Positions 42,691 through 55,289 of a DNA stretch of 64,000 bases are shown here, in pieces. Location: positions 78,244,355-78,308,354 of the forward strand of contig OZ020304.1 in NCBI GenBank assembly GCA_963971305.1, in the 5' to 3' direction. The first letter of the stretch is position 1; each line of letters starts with the position of its first letter. Position numbers and translations under genes: made by a program. The notes beneath the pieces are model-generated. The model saw only the letters and a program-made list of their open reading frames with translations. It made no database searches and was not told the origin of the DNA. This stretch comes from Arcuatula senhousia. Lineage: Eukaryota; Mollusca; Bivalvia; Mytilida; Mytilidae.

Positions 42691-43199
42691 CACGCATGCA
42701 TGCAAACCCAGACGCATCACCTAAACATACAACTATGCTTACAAATAGTCAAAAAATATGATCAATGCATACACATATATATAATTTACCCGACTGATTT
42801 AATATGGCCACGGTGTTCAGCAGATTTTTGTTACTCACTAGAATGACTTCATATGTTTTTTTAAATGAAAAGGGATTTCTTTTCGAAATCGTGACACTCA
42901 AATGAACTATTTGGTGCCACTGCACTGGTTTTAATATTTAAACGATTTTTTAAAACTTCTGTTGTCATTTCATTGCTTTTCATGGTATTATATTCGTTAT
43001 AATGCTAACAGTTGTTTCTTTTGAATGATTTTGCATGTATTTGTTGTATATCAAGCAGAAAATTTAATCTATAAATGAATATAATTGCCTTAAAAATCAT
43101 ACATGTCAAACAAACTAATGTGTATGTAAAAAATGTTTTTGATGTCATACTTATATATCAGTGTAATAATTTATGAGATATGACAGACATAAAAAATAG

Positions 43200-43660
43200 A
43201 AATATATATTTTAGGTCTTCGATTGAGCGGTCTGGACGGAGAATAATTCAGCAGCAGAATCTGGACTGTTATACGAAGCAACTAAGGGTATTGAGATTCT
43301 GATCACGGTCGGCGATCAATCAACAGAGCGATCGAGATGTAACCCTGGATGGCTGAAAAGACATGGCCTTTGTGCCCCGTTGTTGTCAGATCAGAATTCA
43401 GGAAGCCTGACAGCTGACCGTAGTTGACAAACATGTGTAAAAGATCTCTTTGTGGACCACCATGAATGCACCACATAGATTTTGTTTCCGCCACTACCCA
43501 CAATTCCCTTTTCTTGTGCTGCACCTTTGTTTCTCTTTATTTTTCATCATCATTTCATGTTCATTTTTTCATCCTTTTTATTTTTACTGGTCTTCTCATA
43601 ACCAATATAGTTGCTAGGGCAAAAAACACCAACTCACTTGCTCTCAAATGAATTGCAAAA
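43200..43660. other. Unrecognised stretch of higher GC
   Basis: 43210-43480 is visibly richer in G+C than its surroundings. It holds a 73-codon minus-strand frame (43303-43524) with no family I recognise. It might be an old repeat or an RNA-derived sequence. No tRNA or rRNA fold found by eye. Confidence 0.3.
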
Positions 43661-43739
43661 CCATAGGATTTTATCAAACCTAACAAACATAAATGAATTT
43701 GTAAAATTAAACAGGCAAATGGAAACCAATTGAGTAATT

Positions 43740-43905
43740 AATTGTCGTGAATCCGAAATACAAAGACAAACTTAGTAGACATAAAACCACAAGAACAAAA
43801 GGCATAGCAACCAAACCGCAATCAGAACCGTGAACTGTTGTCAAAACGAGACTGTTGATCATTTCCCGCTTGCTATATCACACCTGTCACTTTGCCAATG
43901 ATCTA
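43740..43905 (-). repeat. Decayed PLE-A 3' UTR
   Basis: Weak match including CGCTTGCTATATCACACCTG. Confidence 0.55.
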
Positions 43906-44124
43906 AACATTTTTCAAAACAAAACCAAAACCCACAGCATGTATCCCCTGTATATAACATTTTAACTCTTAATGTTATCCTTAATAGTGTAAGAATTCTT
44001 ATTGTTTTCTGATGCAATTCTATGCAATTTGATTTTTGTTGGTTCTGTTGTTTGTATTTTTTTTCTAATTAATCTTTTATTATATATGTCATTGTAACAT
44101 GTTTTATATATCAAGAAAATTCTG

Positions 44125-44245
44125 TGCAGCGCCTACTGACATCGTTGAAGGCTGCCGGTGGTTGTCCATTGTGGTTTTTCTGAATTGCCGCTTGATTGTG
44201 GGCTGTGTTGCGTACACTTATTCTGCATCTCATTATTTTCTATTT
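44125..44245 (+). repeat. PLE-C 3' end
   Basis: GTCCATTGTGGTTTTTCTGA and GCGTACACTTATTC, the PLE-C terminus. Confidence 0.75.
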
Positions 44246-45416
44246 GTAAGTACAAATAAAATTTATTTTATTTCAAGCAAATTATTGTTGCCTTTCCTTC
44301 ACCTAAATGCACTCGTGCACTTTACATTTAAAGTATAATTGATGTATTAAAAATTTGTCATGCACTGTTATTGTCAATTTATTCATTTTTATTGTAAGAA
44401 CAAAATATATACATGTATTCGATATTATGCTAACACATGTTTCTTTTGAATGATTTTATCTTTAACATGCAGAAAATTTTAGAAAAAAAACAACAGCCTT
44501 GAAATCACTTTACGTCAAACAAACCAATTTACATATTGAATGTCTTTTTCTTAAATATATATATTAATAAAATATTTATGAGACATGACAAAAATAAGAA
44601 AAACTAAATGAATGCACAGCCCAATCATTTCACAGATTAAGCTCTCTATTAAATAGAAGTGCATAATTTGATTGATCAATGGAATAATAAATTTGTAACC
44701 ATTACGTTTTGGTATACATTTTTGCATATAATAGAAAGAAAAAAAACAACATAATGATTCCACATATAATGAAGAAAAGTTATAAAACAACAACAAATAG
44801 AACAAAAGTCCTTAAAAGATAAGTGTTAGTTATTCCCCTGAGGGCGGATGCCCGATGGGGGATAACTGATTTATACCACGGGACTGTAGAGGGTGCTATA
44901 TGAAAGTTTATGATAATTAATGAGGGGGGTCTTTCAGGAATTTAGCCTTATCTACTGATAAAGCATGATTAGTGCAGGGTATCTCGTTACATTTTATGAC
45001 ATAATGGTATATCAGCTTTTATACTCCAACAGATATTCCCCGTTGATAGCCTTGATAGTGGACACGATTAACTTAACCGGTTTGTTCCCAATTGATTTTG
45101 CTCAGTGAGAGTACTTAACGTAAATGTCGTTTCCTATCCAGGATTCTCTCCAGTTTAATAAAACACTTATCGGTTAAATTTTTCTTGAGTGTTATATTTG
45201 TACTTACTTATCAATAGGGGAAGGTTGGACACTCTGAAATAGTAAAACCCCGCCCTATCTTTATATATCTTCCTTAACCAGAAGTCATTGTAAAAGCTAA
45301 CGTTTGTGCTCATCATTTTTAAGTATTTTGTCAAGGAATAAGTCGTGTGTTGATAATTTATCTCCGAGAAAAGCGCAGACGTTAATTTGACAAAAAGCTG
45401 TAGTTTTTTCATCCTT
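44246..45416. other. AT-rich spacer
   Basis: No gene, RNA or repeat that I can support. Confidence 0.5.
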
Positions 45417-45810
45417 ACACAAGTAAAATGTGGACTGCGTTTAACGTGTGTCTGGGTTACGTTAAACGCACGTCATCTGACGCATATTAAATTGGTGTTT
45501 CTAAACGCGTACATTTGACGCACGTTAAAAATTTATCTTGGCAATATTTTTATTTCATAATAAAACACACTAAATAAATATTAACTCACTGATTTCATAC
45601 ATTTTAGGAAACTTTACGTCTGATGTATGGTAAACGTATGTTTGACGCACGTTTAAAAAATGTATGTATGTCTGAAGTATGTTTTGACAATTATTTGACG
45701 TACGTTTATCGTACGTTGTTAGAAACATATGATTAACATACGTTTATACCCTACGTCAGACGCAGGTTTTTACAACATATGTTAGACGTATGTCTAAATT
45801 TTGCCTGTGT
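45417..45810. mobile_element. TIR-bounded cluster of degenerate GACGYAYGTTTA motifs
   Basis: Imperfect inverted ends ACACA(A/G)G(T/C)AAAAT at 45417 and 45810 enclose about 400 bp filled with many degenerate copies, in both orientations, of a motif like TTTGACGCACGTT and GTCTGACGTA. No coding frame. It may be a MITE whose interior is made of short palindromic repeats. Confidence 0.55.
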
Positions 45811-45869
45811 ACCAGATTTGATACGTAGGAGATAGGTCATTGGCAAACTAACAGATGTGCGTTAGCAGA

Positions 45870-45995
45870 CAATAACTCCTTAAGCTTTCGGAGCACCTTG
45901 TTCACTCTCGTTTCTAATTGAGTGTACTTAGCTGATTACGGTTGGGTTGCTCTGTGTGTTTTAGTTTGTTTTGTGTTTGTTTTGTTGTGATGAAT
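45870..45995 (+). repeat. PLE-A variant 3' UTR fragment
   Basis: CTTTCGGAGCACCTTGTTCAC and GTTTGTTTTGTTGTGATGA link it to 29072-29477 and 47320-47525 (landmarks shortened to their diagnostic parts). Confidence 0.6.
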
Positions 45996-47319
45996 TAAAG
46001 ATTAACTTTAATTCAAATCAGATTCTAGTCTATACTACAATTCAGTTATATGTTAATTATCTGATTATTATATAATAACTGGCATATTTAACCACATAAA
46101 ATGAAATGACATTTACTTTGCATATACAAAAAGCAAAACATAATACATTACATGCTCAAAAATATCCATACAATTTAAAATTATTTAGAATTCCACTGTG
46201 TAGAAGTCAAACGAAATAATTATCTTGAAAAAATGAACAATTTTATTGTATCTGCATATTCAAATGACAATAATATTCATATAGTTGCATATGTTACTCT
46301 GTCGTGAATATTATTGCAATACTTAATAAGAAATATTTGCCTTTGTGAAGCATGAAAGTTTGCTACAGGTTATGGGTTTCATTCACTTTTGTAGGCATAT
46401 ATACACTACAATATTGTAGTTTACAGACAAAACACATTAATCTGCAGTATTTCCAGCAAATTGCTTTTCATAATCTAATATTGTTAGTGAACAAATCCTC
46501 GTGCTATTTAATTACCAACTTTTGTTTTTATTCAAACTGTTCTCAGAAGTTGAAACCTTGATTTAATCAGAATAAACAGAACCAAGGTTAAATAGATATC
46601 AACTGGATTTGTCTGGAAGAATGTTTTATCATGCCAACCATATCATTGTAGTCAATAATTATTTTACAATAATTGAACTATATTTCATTTGGCGTATCTA
46701 AAGCTTTGGCTTAAGGATAAGGTGCCCAATGTGTTTAACCAAGACTAGAATATTCAAACCTCTTTAATTGAATCAGGAATAAAACCCATCTTTTAAACAT
46801 TTCCTGAATCCGCCCATGATTTATACGCATAATTAGTGAAGATGTAAGAAAGTGAGCAAATAAAATACATCAAATGTAGTAAAAGTATGGTTATAATCAT
46901 TTTAAGAAGGATAGATCCTTTTATTAGAGGAAGGTTAATTTATCTTTGGCGTGTTCAGATATTGGATTTCTACCAAAGACAAAGCATTGATTAACAAAGT
47001 AACTTAATCACAAGATGAGACTGGGTTATTGATTGTTCGTATCATCAACTCAACATTCAACTTTAAATGAATCTTAATTGCTTTTTGAAATACAACGAAA
47101 TGTCTATGTCCATAAAGTAGTAATTCTATATTTCTAACACAAGAAGTATTTTTTTATAAAGACGTTAATCTTCTTTGTTGCCTTTTATTTTTAAATTTGT
47201 TCTGCACTTTATTTCCTTGTTCAATTTTCTGTTAAAATGTTCTTTTCTGAATTATTTTATTTTGCAGTAGTCATTAACTCACCTTTTATGACGACAAAAT
47301 GCTCCTTTATGTAACAAAG
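45996..47319. other. AT-rich spacer
   Basis: No gene or repeat recognised; short open frames have no family resemblance. Confidence 0.5.
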
Positions 47320-47525
47320 AAGCAAAGGTGTACCAAAGGGGTAATCAGTATCATAAAACCGTGAAGACAAAGACAAAACCGGCAGACAAAAAATCATCAC
47401 AACAAAACAAACCACATAACAACACAAAACACACACACATAACAACAAAACCGCATTCAGCAACGCGAACTCAATTCGAAACGAGAGTGAACTCAGGTGC
47501 CCCGGAAGATTTCGTTGTCAATGTT
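47320..47525 (-). repeat. PLE-A variant solo 3' end
   Basis: Nearly identical to 29090-29245, including GGTAATCAGTATCATAAAAC, with an extra ACACAC stretch. Confidence 0.8.
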
Positions 47526-47624
47526 TGAATTTCAAGAAGAATTCTTGTCCAGCTTGATATGTTATTTAAGTCTAATATCATAATATAATAATGATGCATA
47601 ACAATATAATTTTCAAATTAACAG

Positions 47625-48050
47625 GTACAAAAACCTTATGACATTAAAATTGTTAATTTGGTTACGCTGTTTGTGTATATTTTGAGTACAAACCTCTTAT
47701 CGTCAGTACTTGAATCATTATTGTTGAAAAGTATAAAAAAAAGTATCGAAAAAGCAGAGAGACACCAATGTTGCATTTGAGTGTTAAAAGTCTGAAAGGA
47801 CAATGCCAAAACCAGTAAACATGAACGAGAACAGCACGAAGAAACAGACTGACAGACAGACAGACACACACACACACACAAATCAACCGAACAGAATTCA
47901 ACAACGTGAACTTAAGTCGTAACGAGACTGAACTCAGGTGCACCAGAAGAGTAAGCAGTTCCAGTTTTCATCGAAAAATTAGTAGTCATCAAGACCCAAA
48001 CATGCCAAATCCAGCACGGCGGATATCTACCGGGTGATTTACAAAGCTGT
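47625..48050 (-). repeat. Family F copy interrupted by a PLE-A 3' end
   Basis: 47640-47720 is a decayed family F ribozyme region (minus). 47740-47965 is a PLE-A 3' UTR (minus) with a CA microsatellite at 47862-47880. 47985-48050 resumes family F (CAAATCCAGCACGGCGGATA). Confidence 0.6.
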
Positions 48051-48939
48051 ATCCTAACTAGGTTAGGAAAATCGACTTATCGAGTTTTGACATTTGTAAG
48101 GATTTTTAAACGTCCTTTGACTTCATTCAGGTTTGAAGGCAATACATCATGATATTTACATCTTTCCTTGTTCTTCTTAAATTGATATATGGCATCTTAG
48201 GTCAACATAGGGTATCTCAGGATGTAACAACACACGAACTATATTTTTTTCAATAAATATGAATTTGTTCACGGATATCTGTAAACAGATCACGCAGGAA
48301 ACATTAAGTTTAAGGAAGAATTAGCAGTCATTTCATATTTGGTTGGAAACTTGAAACAAGCCTATGTACTGAAGGCCAATTCATTTGATTTGTATGATAA
48401 ATTCAGGTCACGACTTGCATTTTTAGAACATAGAACAGTAACTGTCATAAATTGTTCTGCTTGCTGACAAATGCAGAACTGTTATTGAGCGTGAAATATT
48501 CCGAAAAAATATACCGTCAGGAAACATAACAGTTTTAAAACTGTCAGGGCATAGAACGGTCACCGTTTTAAACTTATCATGGAACAAAACAAGTTTAAAA
48601 TTTCCAAAGAATAGATTGTAACAATATAAGTCCCTAGAGGTTCAACTGACCACAGCTTTGTGTTATTTTATTTTAACGTTTGGGTTTCAAAAATGTTTCC
48701 CATCATTTTTGGGATTAATCTATTATGCATTCTTTGTTAACTTTTAAAAGAAATCAAGTGGATTATTTAGGCTTCTTTACGAGTCTAATTAGGAAAAGCC
48801 TGCTGTTGCAAGTGTATTTTTGAGAAGCACCAATTAAAAACTGCATTTGCGATAAAATGTTAACATTATCGATTTTCTTCTCTGTGGGTTAAATGACAAA
48901 ATTTCAAATTTTGTGTTTTTTTTTTAAAATTGAAGGTTC
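48051..48939. other. Spacer
   Basis: 48450-48620 contains several loosely repeated GAACAGTAACTGT-like and AAACTGTCAGGG-like phrases, possibly a decayed tandem repeat. No gene seen. Confidence 0.4.
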
Positions 48940-49060
48940 TGTTTACTGTCTTCCATTTTGTTATTTGTTTATGTTGTGTTGTGATTTTTTAAATTGCCGT
49001 TTCTTTAATGTTGGTTGCGTCGCGTACACTTATTCCACATCTCTTTATGGTCTTTTGTAT
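48940..49060 (+). repeat. PLE-C 3' end fragment
   Basis: AAATTGCCGTTTCTTTAATG and CGTACACTTATTCCACATC. Confidence 0.65.
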
Positions 49061-49369
49061 GTATTCCACTTCTCATTATCCACCCTTGGTAAGATGAGTT
49101 CACGTAAAAATGGTTTTGGTAAATATTTGTGGCTCGATCCAATGGTTTAAAGAAGCAAAGAGGCACCAATGGTTTAGTGAAAGGACATCATCAATATAAC
49201 GGAACGTGCGGTTTAAAGAAAGAGCTAGTCCTTTTTTTTTTATTAATGAGTTTATCATTGCTGTGCCGTGTAAAATAGATGATCAGATAGAATCATCATG
49301 AACTAAGTTATCTAAAAATGCATGAAATATTTATATGATCGTATTGAGAGAATCTGCTAGTACGTTAAT

Positions 49370-49940
49370 ATGTCATGTAACTATTAAATGCCCACGAGGA
49401 GGACAGGTTACCACCACTCACCTGACCGACAGGTGTAAATGTGTACTCCTGGGGCATTGTACTAGATTGTTCATTTGTCGATGAAAACATTAAATAAAAT
49501 TCCTTGTATAAAATAGTTCACCTCATGTATATAATGTGGATGATTTGCAAATAAACAAAATTTCAAATTTTATTTCACCAATCAGATAAGAGTTTTGTGT
49601 AACCTTCAGATATCTCTAAACTGAACCTCAGACATGATAATTTACCACACAAGTAGTCTTAATAAGGTGAGTGACCACAAACCCCTTGCCAAGTCGTTTG
49701 GTGAATGACCACAGGATCGTAATGTAATTAAAGATCGCATGGTATCAGAAAACAACTATGTTACCCCTGTATGCAGCTGCTGATTACATTATTAATATCA
49801 TGTTATATTTGATCCAATTTTGCTGCAATACTATACTTAGTTGATAGATAACCAATATGATGATGAAATGTGTGGTTTTCAAGAGAAGTGCAAGTCTAAA
49901 TGTTATAAAACTACATCTGTGTGATTTTTACAATACTGTC
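49370..49940 (+). repeat. Repeat G, copy 1
   Basis: Unidentified repeat with three landmarks in order: ACTCACCTGACC and AGGTGTAAATGTGTA (49420); GTGAATGACCACA (49700); TATCATGTTATATTTGATCC (49796). The same order occurs at 55290-57850 (split), 60230-61080 and 61990-63060. Confidence 0.65.
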
Positions 49941-50224
49941 AACCATTTATTTTCGCGACTACTATATTTGGCGTTTTTGTGTCACAGGACAATTTTGCGG
50001 CTATTTTTGCGATTTTTCGTTACAACAGCTTAATTACAATTGAAATGAGTTAATTCACGACGATTTATTTCCGGGAATTTCTGTTCCACATGAAACTCAC
50101 GAAAAAAAAACCGCTTTGTATTCTGAAAAGGGATAAAAAAGACAAAATATCAATTACCAAGGTGGCTTTCGAACGGCGATTATTGTTATGCTGTATATGC
50201 ATATTAATCGGATTTGACAGACTG

Positions 50225-50440
50225 AATTGATTGTTGGCAACGCCACAGGTGTGCTATAGCAAGCAGGGACTGCTAACTGTTCCGGAGCACCTGAGTTTAC
50301 TCTCGTTACGACTTGAGTTCGCGTTATTCATTGCTATTCAGCTGTTGCTTAATGTCTTTTTTTCGTTCTGTTCTCGCTGGTGTTTAATGGTTTTGACTCT
50401 GCCCTTTCGGACTTTTGATGCCCAATAGGTACCTTTGCTT
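50225..50440 (+). repeat. PLE-A solo 3' end
   Basis: GGTGTGCTATAGCAAGCAGG through GGTACCTTTGCTTGTTC. Confidence 0.82.
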
Positions 50441-50499
50441 GTTCAAAGAAAAAGTTCTTATCAGTGACATTTGAATCAAAACATTTAGAGGTCCAAAAC

Positions 50500-50720
50500 C
50501 AAATAAAGGCAAATGCAAAATAACCGAACTGGGAGGATCAATCCTAATGTCCAAGAAAAAAAAACCATGGAAGGTACGCCACAATTTTTATAGATCCTGA
50601 CTTCTAACAGGTATTTCAAATGGTGGCTTAATCCAGGTCTCATGTCGCGCCAAACCTCCCTCTTCTATTGCGATCGAACACAAAACGCAACTGGGTTGTA
50701 AAGACATATAAGGGATAATA
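50500..50720 (-). repeat. Decayed PLE-B 3' UTR
   Basis: AATAAAGGCAAATGCAAAAT and CGCCAAACCTCCCTCTTC identify an old minus-strand copy. Confidence 0.7.
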
Positions 50721-50749
50721 AGATGATCGTCATTAGCAAAACACTTATC

Positions 50750-51790
50750 AATACGTTCAGTCTTATAATAAGGTCGTCTCTTTTATTGTTATTTGTACTG
50801 AGATGACCGCCCTGGTTATATTCGAGATGAAAATCCAAGAATGACGTGAATGATGTGAAGCAATTGGATTCGGTGGTGTCCTATATCTCTAACTCTGTAG
50901 AATATATCAAACGAATTCATCTACCATACGAAGCGTTGTTGACAGAGAGGACATCGTCAATATATCTGAAAGTGAAATTGAAGGATCTTGCCCTTTTTAT
51001 TTCCTTGTTCTTTACGAATTCTTGAAGAAATTCAGTCTCGTAAGAGTATAAAAACAAATCGGTGAAGAGAGGAGCACATATTATGCCCATTGGAATGCCA
51101 ATTTGATTTGTTGTTAAAAAATTTCTCGTCCAATGGTGACAAATATGTTGTAAAGTAGGAAATCAAGCATACTGCAAACTTGTTTCAATGGGTAAAAGAT
51201 TTTATCTTATATAATATGTTTTTGAAAAATATGTAAAATTATAACCTAAAACAACACAGTTCCTACATTTTGAAAAAAAGCTTTTATGAGAAGTATTCTT
51301 TCAGACGACACTTAAGCTTTTCGTGTGGCAATGTGATGTACAAAGTTGAACAATCGAAAGCTATCAAAGAATGAACCTCAAAAAATGGCCGGGATTTAAA
51401 ATTATCTGATAAATCTTTTCAGTTCTTTAAAATCCACATGTGATTGATTCCACTTCGATTATAAATAATTTCACAGTATGATTGTTGTCCTTCTTTGACA
51501 ACAGACATGATCTTAGTAAGTTTAAATTGAACATGATGAAGATCCAGCCATATAAACCTTTCTTTGTACGGAATTTTGTGAAGGTAAGGTATCCAATTCA
51601 AATATGGTAACCTTTAACCTTTTATACTCCTTCTTCAAATGAATATTAAAGGGGACATGAAAGAATTATAGTTGGCAATGATCTCATCTTTGTCAAATAA
51701 AGTCTGGATGTATGTAGCACTAGCAGAATAACCATCAATGCCTATTTCTTTAATCAGACATTTATAGTAGTGTGCCTTACATTCGAAAAC
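50750..51790 (-). pseudogene. PLE-B reverse transcriptase, decayed
   Basis: Minus strand from about 51790: a CKAHYYKCLIKEIGIDGYS-like start, then the LPYLHKIPYKE region (51600-51540, PKLHKNPYKE-like), SVVKEGQQSYCEIIYNRSGI (51510-51450), LPIGMG-type IGIPMG (about 51100), YIDDVLSVNNASYG (about 50970-50930), and the DLDFHLEY-type region to 50760. Several stops and frameshifts. Lacks its C-terminal tail, being replaced at about 50750 by other repeat sequence. Confidence 0.85.
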
Positions 51791-52033
51791 TATAGAAAAA
51801 ATAAACGAAAAAGTACTTCTTCCTCAAAAGTTCGCAAAAAATCGGCCGACAACATAATGATTACTGTATCCACTTACGTAAATCTGGTGAAATCGACAGC
51901 CGCTTCGGAATAGTGATCCGTTCCTACATCCGTCACGCACCCAGTCAATAGTTTTATTTGATAAAGTCACGAAGTGATTATCATATAACATATAGGTTAA
52001 AAACTGTAAAAATGTTAATATTTCTTAGAATTT
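51791..52033. other. Spacer with family F-like scrap
   Basis: 51800-51960 resembles 58590-58750 (CCTCAAAAGTTCG, then GTTCCTACATCCGTCACGCAC). Old repeat; no gene. Confidence 0.4.
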
Positions 52034-52145
52034 GAGAGAAGCAGAGTAACCAATTGGGTGTCCGAAAGGGCAGAGATAAAACCAGTAAACACCAACAAGA
52101 ACGGGACAAAAACAGACAAAGTATAACACATGGAAACACAAAAAC
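52034..52145 (-). repeat. PLE-A solo 3' end
   Basis: AGAAGCAGAGTAACCAATTG, then AAAACCAGTAAACACCAAC. Confidence 0.78.
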
Positions 52146-52749
52146 GAGAATTGAGTCAAGGAAAATGATATTGACAATCTACCATTTTATCAATGGTTGT
52201 ATTAGTAACTGGTTTGGTCTCCAAAACATTATTGTTTGTTATTACCTTTAATTGTCTTTTCATCTTGGACATTTAAAACTGATCATTCGAGTTTTGTAAT
52301 TTCCCTTTTTCTTTTATCTATTTTCTATGACAGAGTAATCGGTAATAATAATACAACATGGATTTCCTAACCAGGTTAAATAAATCGACTTATCGTTTCA
52401 GCTTTTATAATTGTTAATTCATTCAGTTTTGAAGGCAATACCTCGTGATGTTAACTTTTTAAATTGATGTATTTCATCTCTAGGGATCACTGGTTTATCA
52501 AGGATGTTGATTTTTTTTACCAATAAATTTGATTCATATCTAATCTGTACTCTTTTCCATCACATACAATTACTATTCTATAGCCTTTGGGTTTTTAATT
52601 CTTCAGTGGTTAAATCAAAAGTCTTCAAAGTTTATTGCAATCTTAAAATTCTGAGTGATGTTTAAAAAGCTGTTATTATACCTGCAATATTCGTAAAGAT
52701 AATTATTTTGAGTCAGGTTCTGTATCGTTTTTTTTTTTAATATACGATA

Positions 52750-53394
52750 TTGAGATGTGGATTAAGTGTACGCGACACAACAAACATAAACAAACAGCAA
52801 TTCAAAAAATCACAACGGAAAACAGCAAGCAGTCTTCAACATGACCATAGGTCACTGCTCACCGTCTTGCATTGGCCCAAGACTTATAATACAATACAAA
52901 AGTATCAAAACCAATCCCTAAATCATCAACGAAAGACTCAATTCTTGACATAAAACAGTTAACATAGAATGACAAGGACAAACAAAGGCTTTGGCAAAGT
53001 TTCCTGGCTTAGGACAGGCACATATAAAATGTGGCGGGGTTAAACTAGTTTTTTGGATCCAACCTTCCCCCTATTGATAAGCTTGCACAAAGCTACATAT
53101 AAGACACACTGTAAAACTCAATCGACAAAAGTTCAATTCAACAAGAGAGAACCTAAGACAAAATACTGTACGAAAACAACAAGACAAGGAGGAACTCTCT
53201 TGAGAACACTCGAAGTTACTGACAACTAGCTAAGAAACATTTATCGATTGATGTAAAAGAATCAAATACATCAGTTCTAAATCCGACACCCCACGTCAAA
53301 ACAATGAATGATTAAGAGTTGTATCACCATACAGAACCGACATACTTGATCGCTGTGGTGCTTATAAATAATACAGTGGATACAAAGTGAAAAT
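52750..53394 (-). repeat. PLE-C 3' UTR (reference copy)
   Basis: Runs from the PLE-C stop at 53395 to its terminus near 52750 (GAGATGTGGATTAAGTGTAC). Solo copies elsewhere match this part. Confidence 0.82.
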
Positions 53395-54003
53395 TTAACG
53401 TTTTAAAGTTACTATCAAGCTATCAATATTTCTGCCAAAACATACCAAATGCAAAGATTTTACTAAAACATTGAATTCGTATCCTTTTTTTAAAAGGTTT
53501 TTAAGCCAGTTTTTAATTTCCATAAGGTTGTTTTTGAATTTTTGTGCTTTATAAACTACATTGCTATAAAAGTCAGGATGAGATATTCCTTTAACAATCA
53601 GAAATCTACGTATACAATCAAATTTTTCGATGAGATGTCCATATTTATGTGCAAATTTTGTAAAAGATTTGACTAATTTGTGGTAACGGTAACCTTGTTT
53701 TAGCAATTTTTCTGTAATAAAACGGTTTTTATCATTAAAATCAGACACATCACTGCAAATGCGAGCATACCTGACTAATTGTGAAATGTATACCCCGTAA
53801 GCTGGAGCTAATGGTACGTCTCCTTCAAGAAACGGAAAATTAACTATAGGGAATGAAAAGTCATCCCGTTTATCATATACTTTAGTGTGTAATCTACCAT
53901 TGATAATGCTTAAGTCCAAATCTAGAAATGGACATCTACTGTCGGTTGAGTTTGCTTTTATTTTATTTAAGGTTGCTCGTTTATAAAGGAGGTTTGGCGC
54001 CAT
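53395..54003 (-). pseudogene. PLE-C reverse transcriptase C-terminal part, open but 5'-truncated
   Basis: An open frame of 202 codons: RCPFLDLDLSIINGRLHTKV (residues about 23-42), DDFSFPIVNFPFL, APAYGVYISQLVRYARICS, DFNDKNRFITEKLLKQGYR, then a long tail KAQKFKNNLMEIKNWLKNLL ending LIVTLKR. The catalytic YIDD half is absent. There is no GIY-YIG domain after the reverse transcriptase tail. The first residues (MAPNL) come from an adjoining PLE-B UTR, so the ATG is accidental. The sequence is the best preserved PLE-C tail here, suggesting a younger insertion. Confidence 0.85.
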
Positions 54004-54170
54004 AAAACCTGGTTCAACCCAACCATTTTTTTAAATGTCTGTAGCAAGTCAGGACCATTGCGATCTTCTATTTCTATGGTATGTGTTTGCCTTGTTTTTT
54101 TCTTTTATTTCGGGATATATGAGATTGATTATCCCAGTTCGGTAGTTTTGTTGTAACCTTTATTTATAGT
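53986..54170 (+). repeat. PLE-B 3' UTR hit by PLE-C
   Basis: GGTTTGGCGCCATAAAACC starts right at the PLE-C 5' junction and runs to GTTTTGTTGTAACCTTTAT. Confidence 0.8.
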
Positions 54171-54299
54171 TTTCTGTTTTGCTCTATCATACACTGTACT
54201 TTTATTTGCTCAATAAAGCTTGGAATTCATTGTCTATTGTATAATCTTCTTTTATAGGTAATTAATATCATGATGAAGGAAAGAAGCAGGTCCTTTGGT

Positions 54300-54490
54300 A
54301 AAAATACTCTTTTTACTTGGACTGGAGTTCGCGTTGTTGATTGATATTCATATATTTTGTGTTTTTATGTTTTACATGTTTTACATGTTGTCTGTCTTTT
54401 TCCCGTTCTTGTTTGTGTTTACTATAGTCTTGTCTCTGTCCTTTCTTGACATTCGGATGTCCAATTGGTACCTCTGCTTCTTTAAAATGT
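54300..54490 (+). repeat. PLE-A solo 3' end
   Basis: CTGGAGTTCGCGTTGTTGAT through GGTACCTCTGCTTCTTT. Confidence 0.82.
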
Positions 54491-54749
54491 GTCGCTTTTT
54501 AATAACATTTGATACTCTGTAAATATAGTACATGGGTTATTTAGGCAACTAGTTGCCTCTTGTTAACCTATTTCACGTCAATTTATATTTTCATTTTGAA
54601 TACAATTTCTAAAAGTTTTCTTGGTGTTTCCAAGTATTAATTTCATCTTTGCCCCCCCTTTTTAAAAGTTTTTTTTTTAAATTCTATTTCAGTATTATAT
54701 ATGAATTTATGTTTTTTTTCTTTTTTTATGTATCTGATATCTATTTTCA

Positions 54750-55075
54750 AGATATTTTGAAAATCCAAAAACATTATAATAATATGAAGAGCATAGAACA
54801 ATCCAAAAATGCCGAACTTGAAACCCAATTTCTATTAAGACCAGCCTTTGTCTTGGGAATGAAGAACCTTAGAGTTCTTAATGTTGAATTGTTAACGGAT
54901 ACTTCTAGCTTTGATGTGTTCTTCAACACAAAAGTGTTGCTGTTGGAGCGGAAATAACCTTGGAGAATCAAGAATCCACCAGGAGCGCTAACCATCACGG
55001 ATGTTAGAAATAAATTTACCACAACGTGTAAGACAATAAGTTTTGCTATTCCTGACACGCGTTTCGTCTATTGAT
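54750..55075 (-). repeat. Hammerhead family D copy, old and truncated
   Basis: Minus-strand match to the D unit, including the module GTGGATTC...CTCCAAGG (54988-54955). At 55075 it is cut within the ribozyme, keeping GAAA and part of stem II but not CTGATGA. Confidence 0.65.
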
Positions 55076-55289
55076 AGGGTTTAATAACAGTTACCACCAA
55101 CATGATATTGTTTTTAAAGTAAATTAAAAAAAATATTACTTGAATACTGTGTCATAGAAGATTAAAGACTTTAGCATGAATTTTCGTTATTTTTAATGCT
55201 CATTAAAGATTTCTTTCAATTCGTATTCAAAATACCTGTCTGTATGTAACTTTTACATAAATATCATGTAACTTTCGATATAAGATATG

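Noticed and set aside
43303..43524. 73-codon minus-strand frame in a GC-richer patch
   Set aside because: No recognisable domain, no splice context; left as unidentified.
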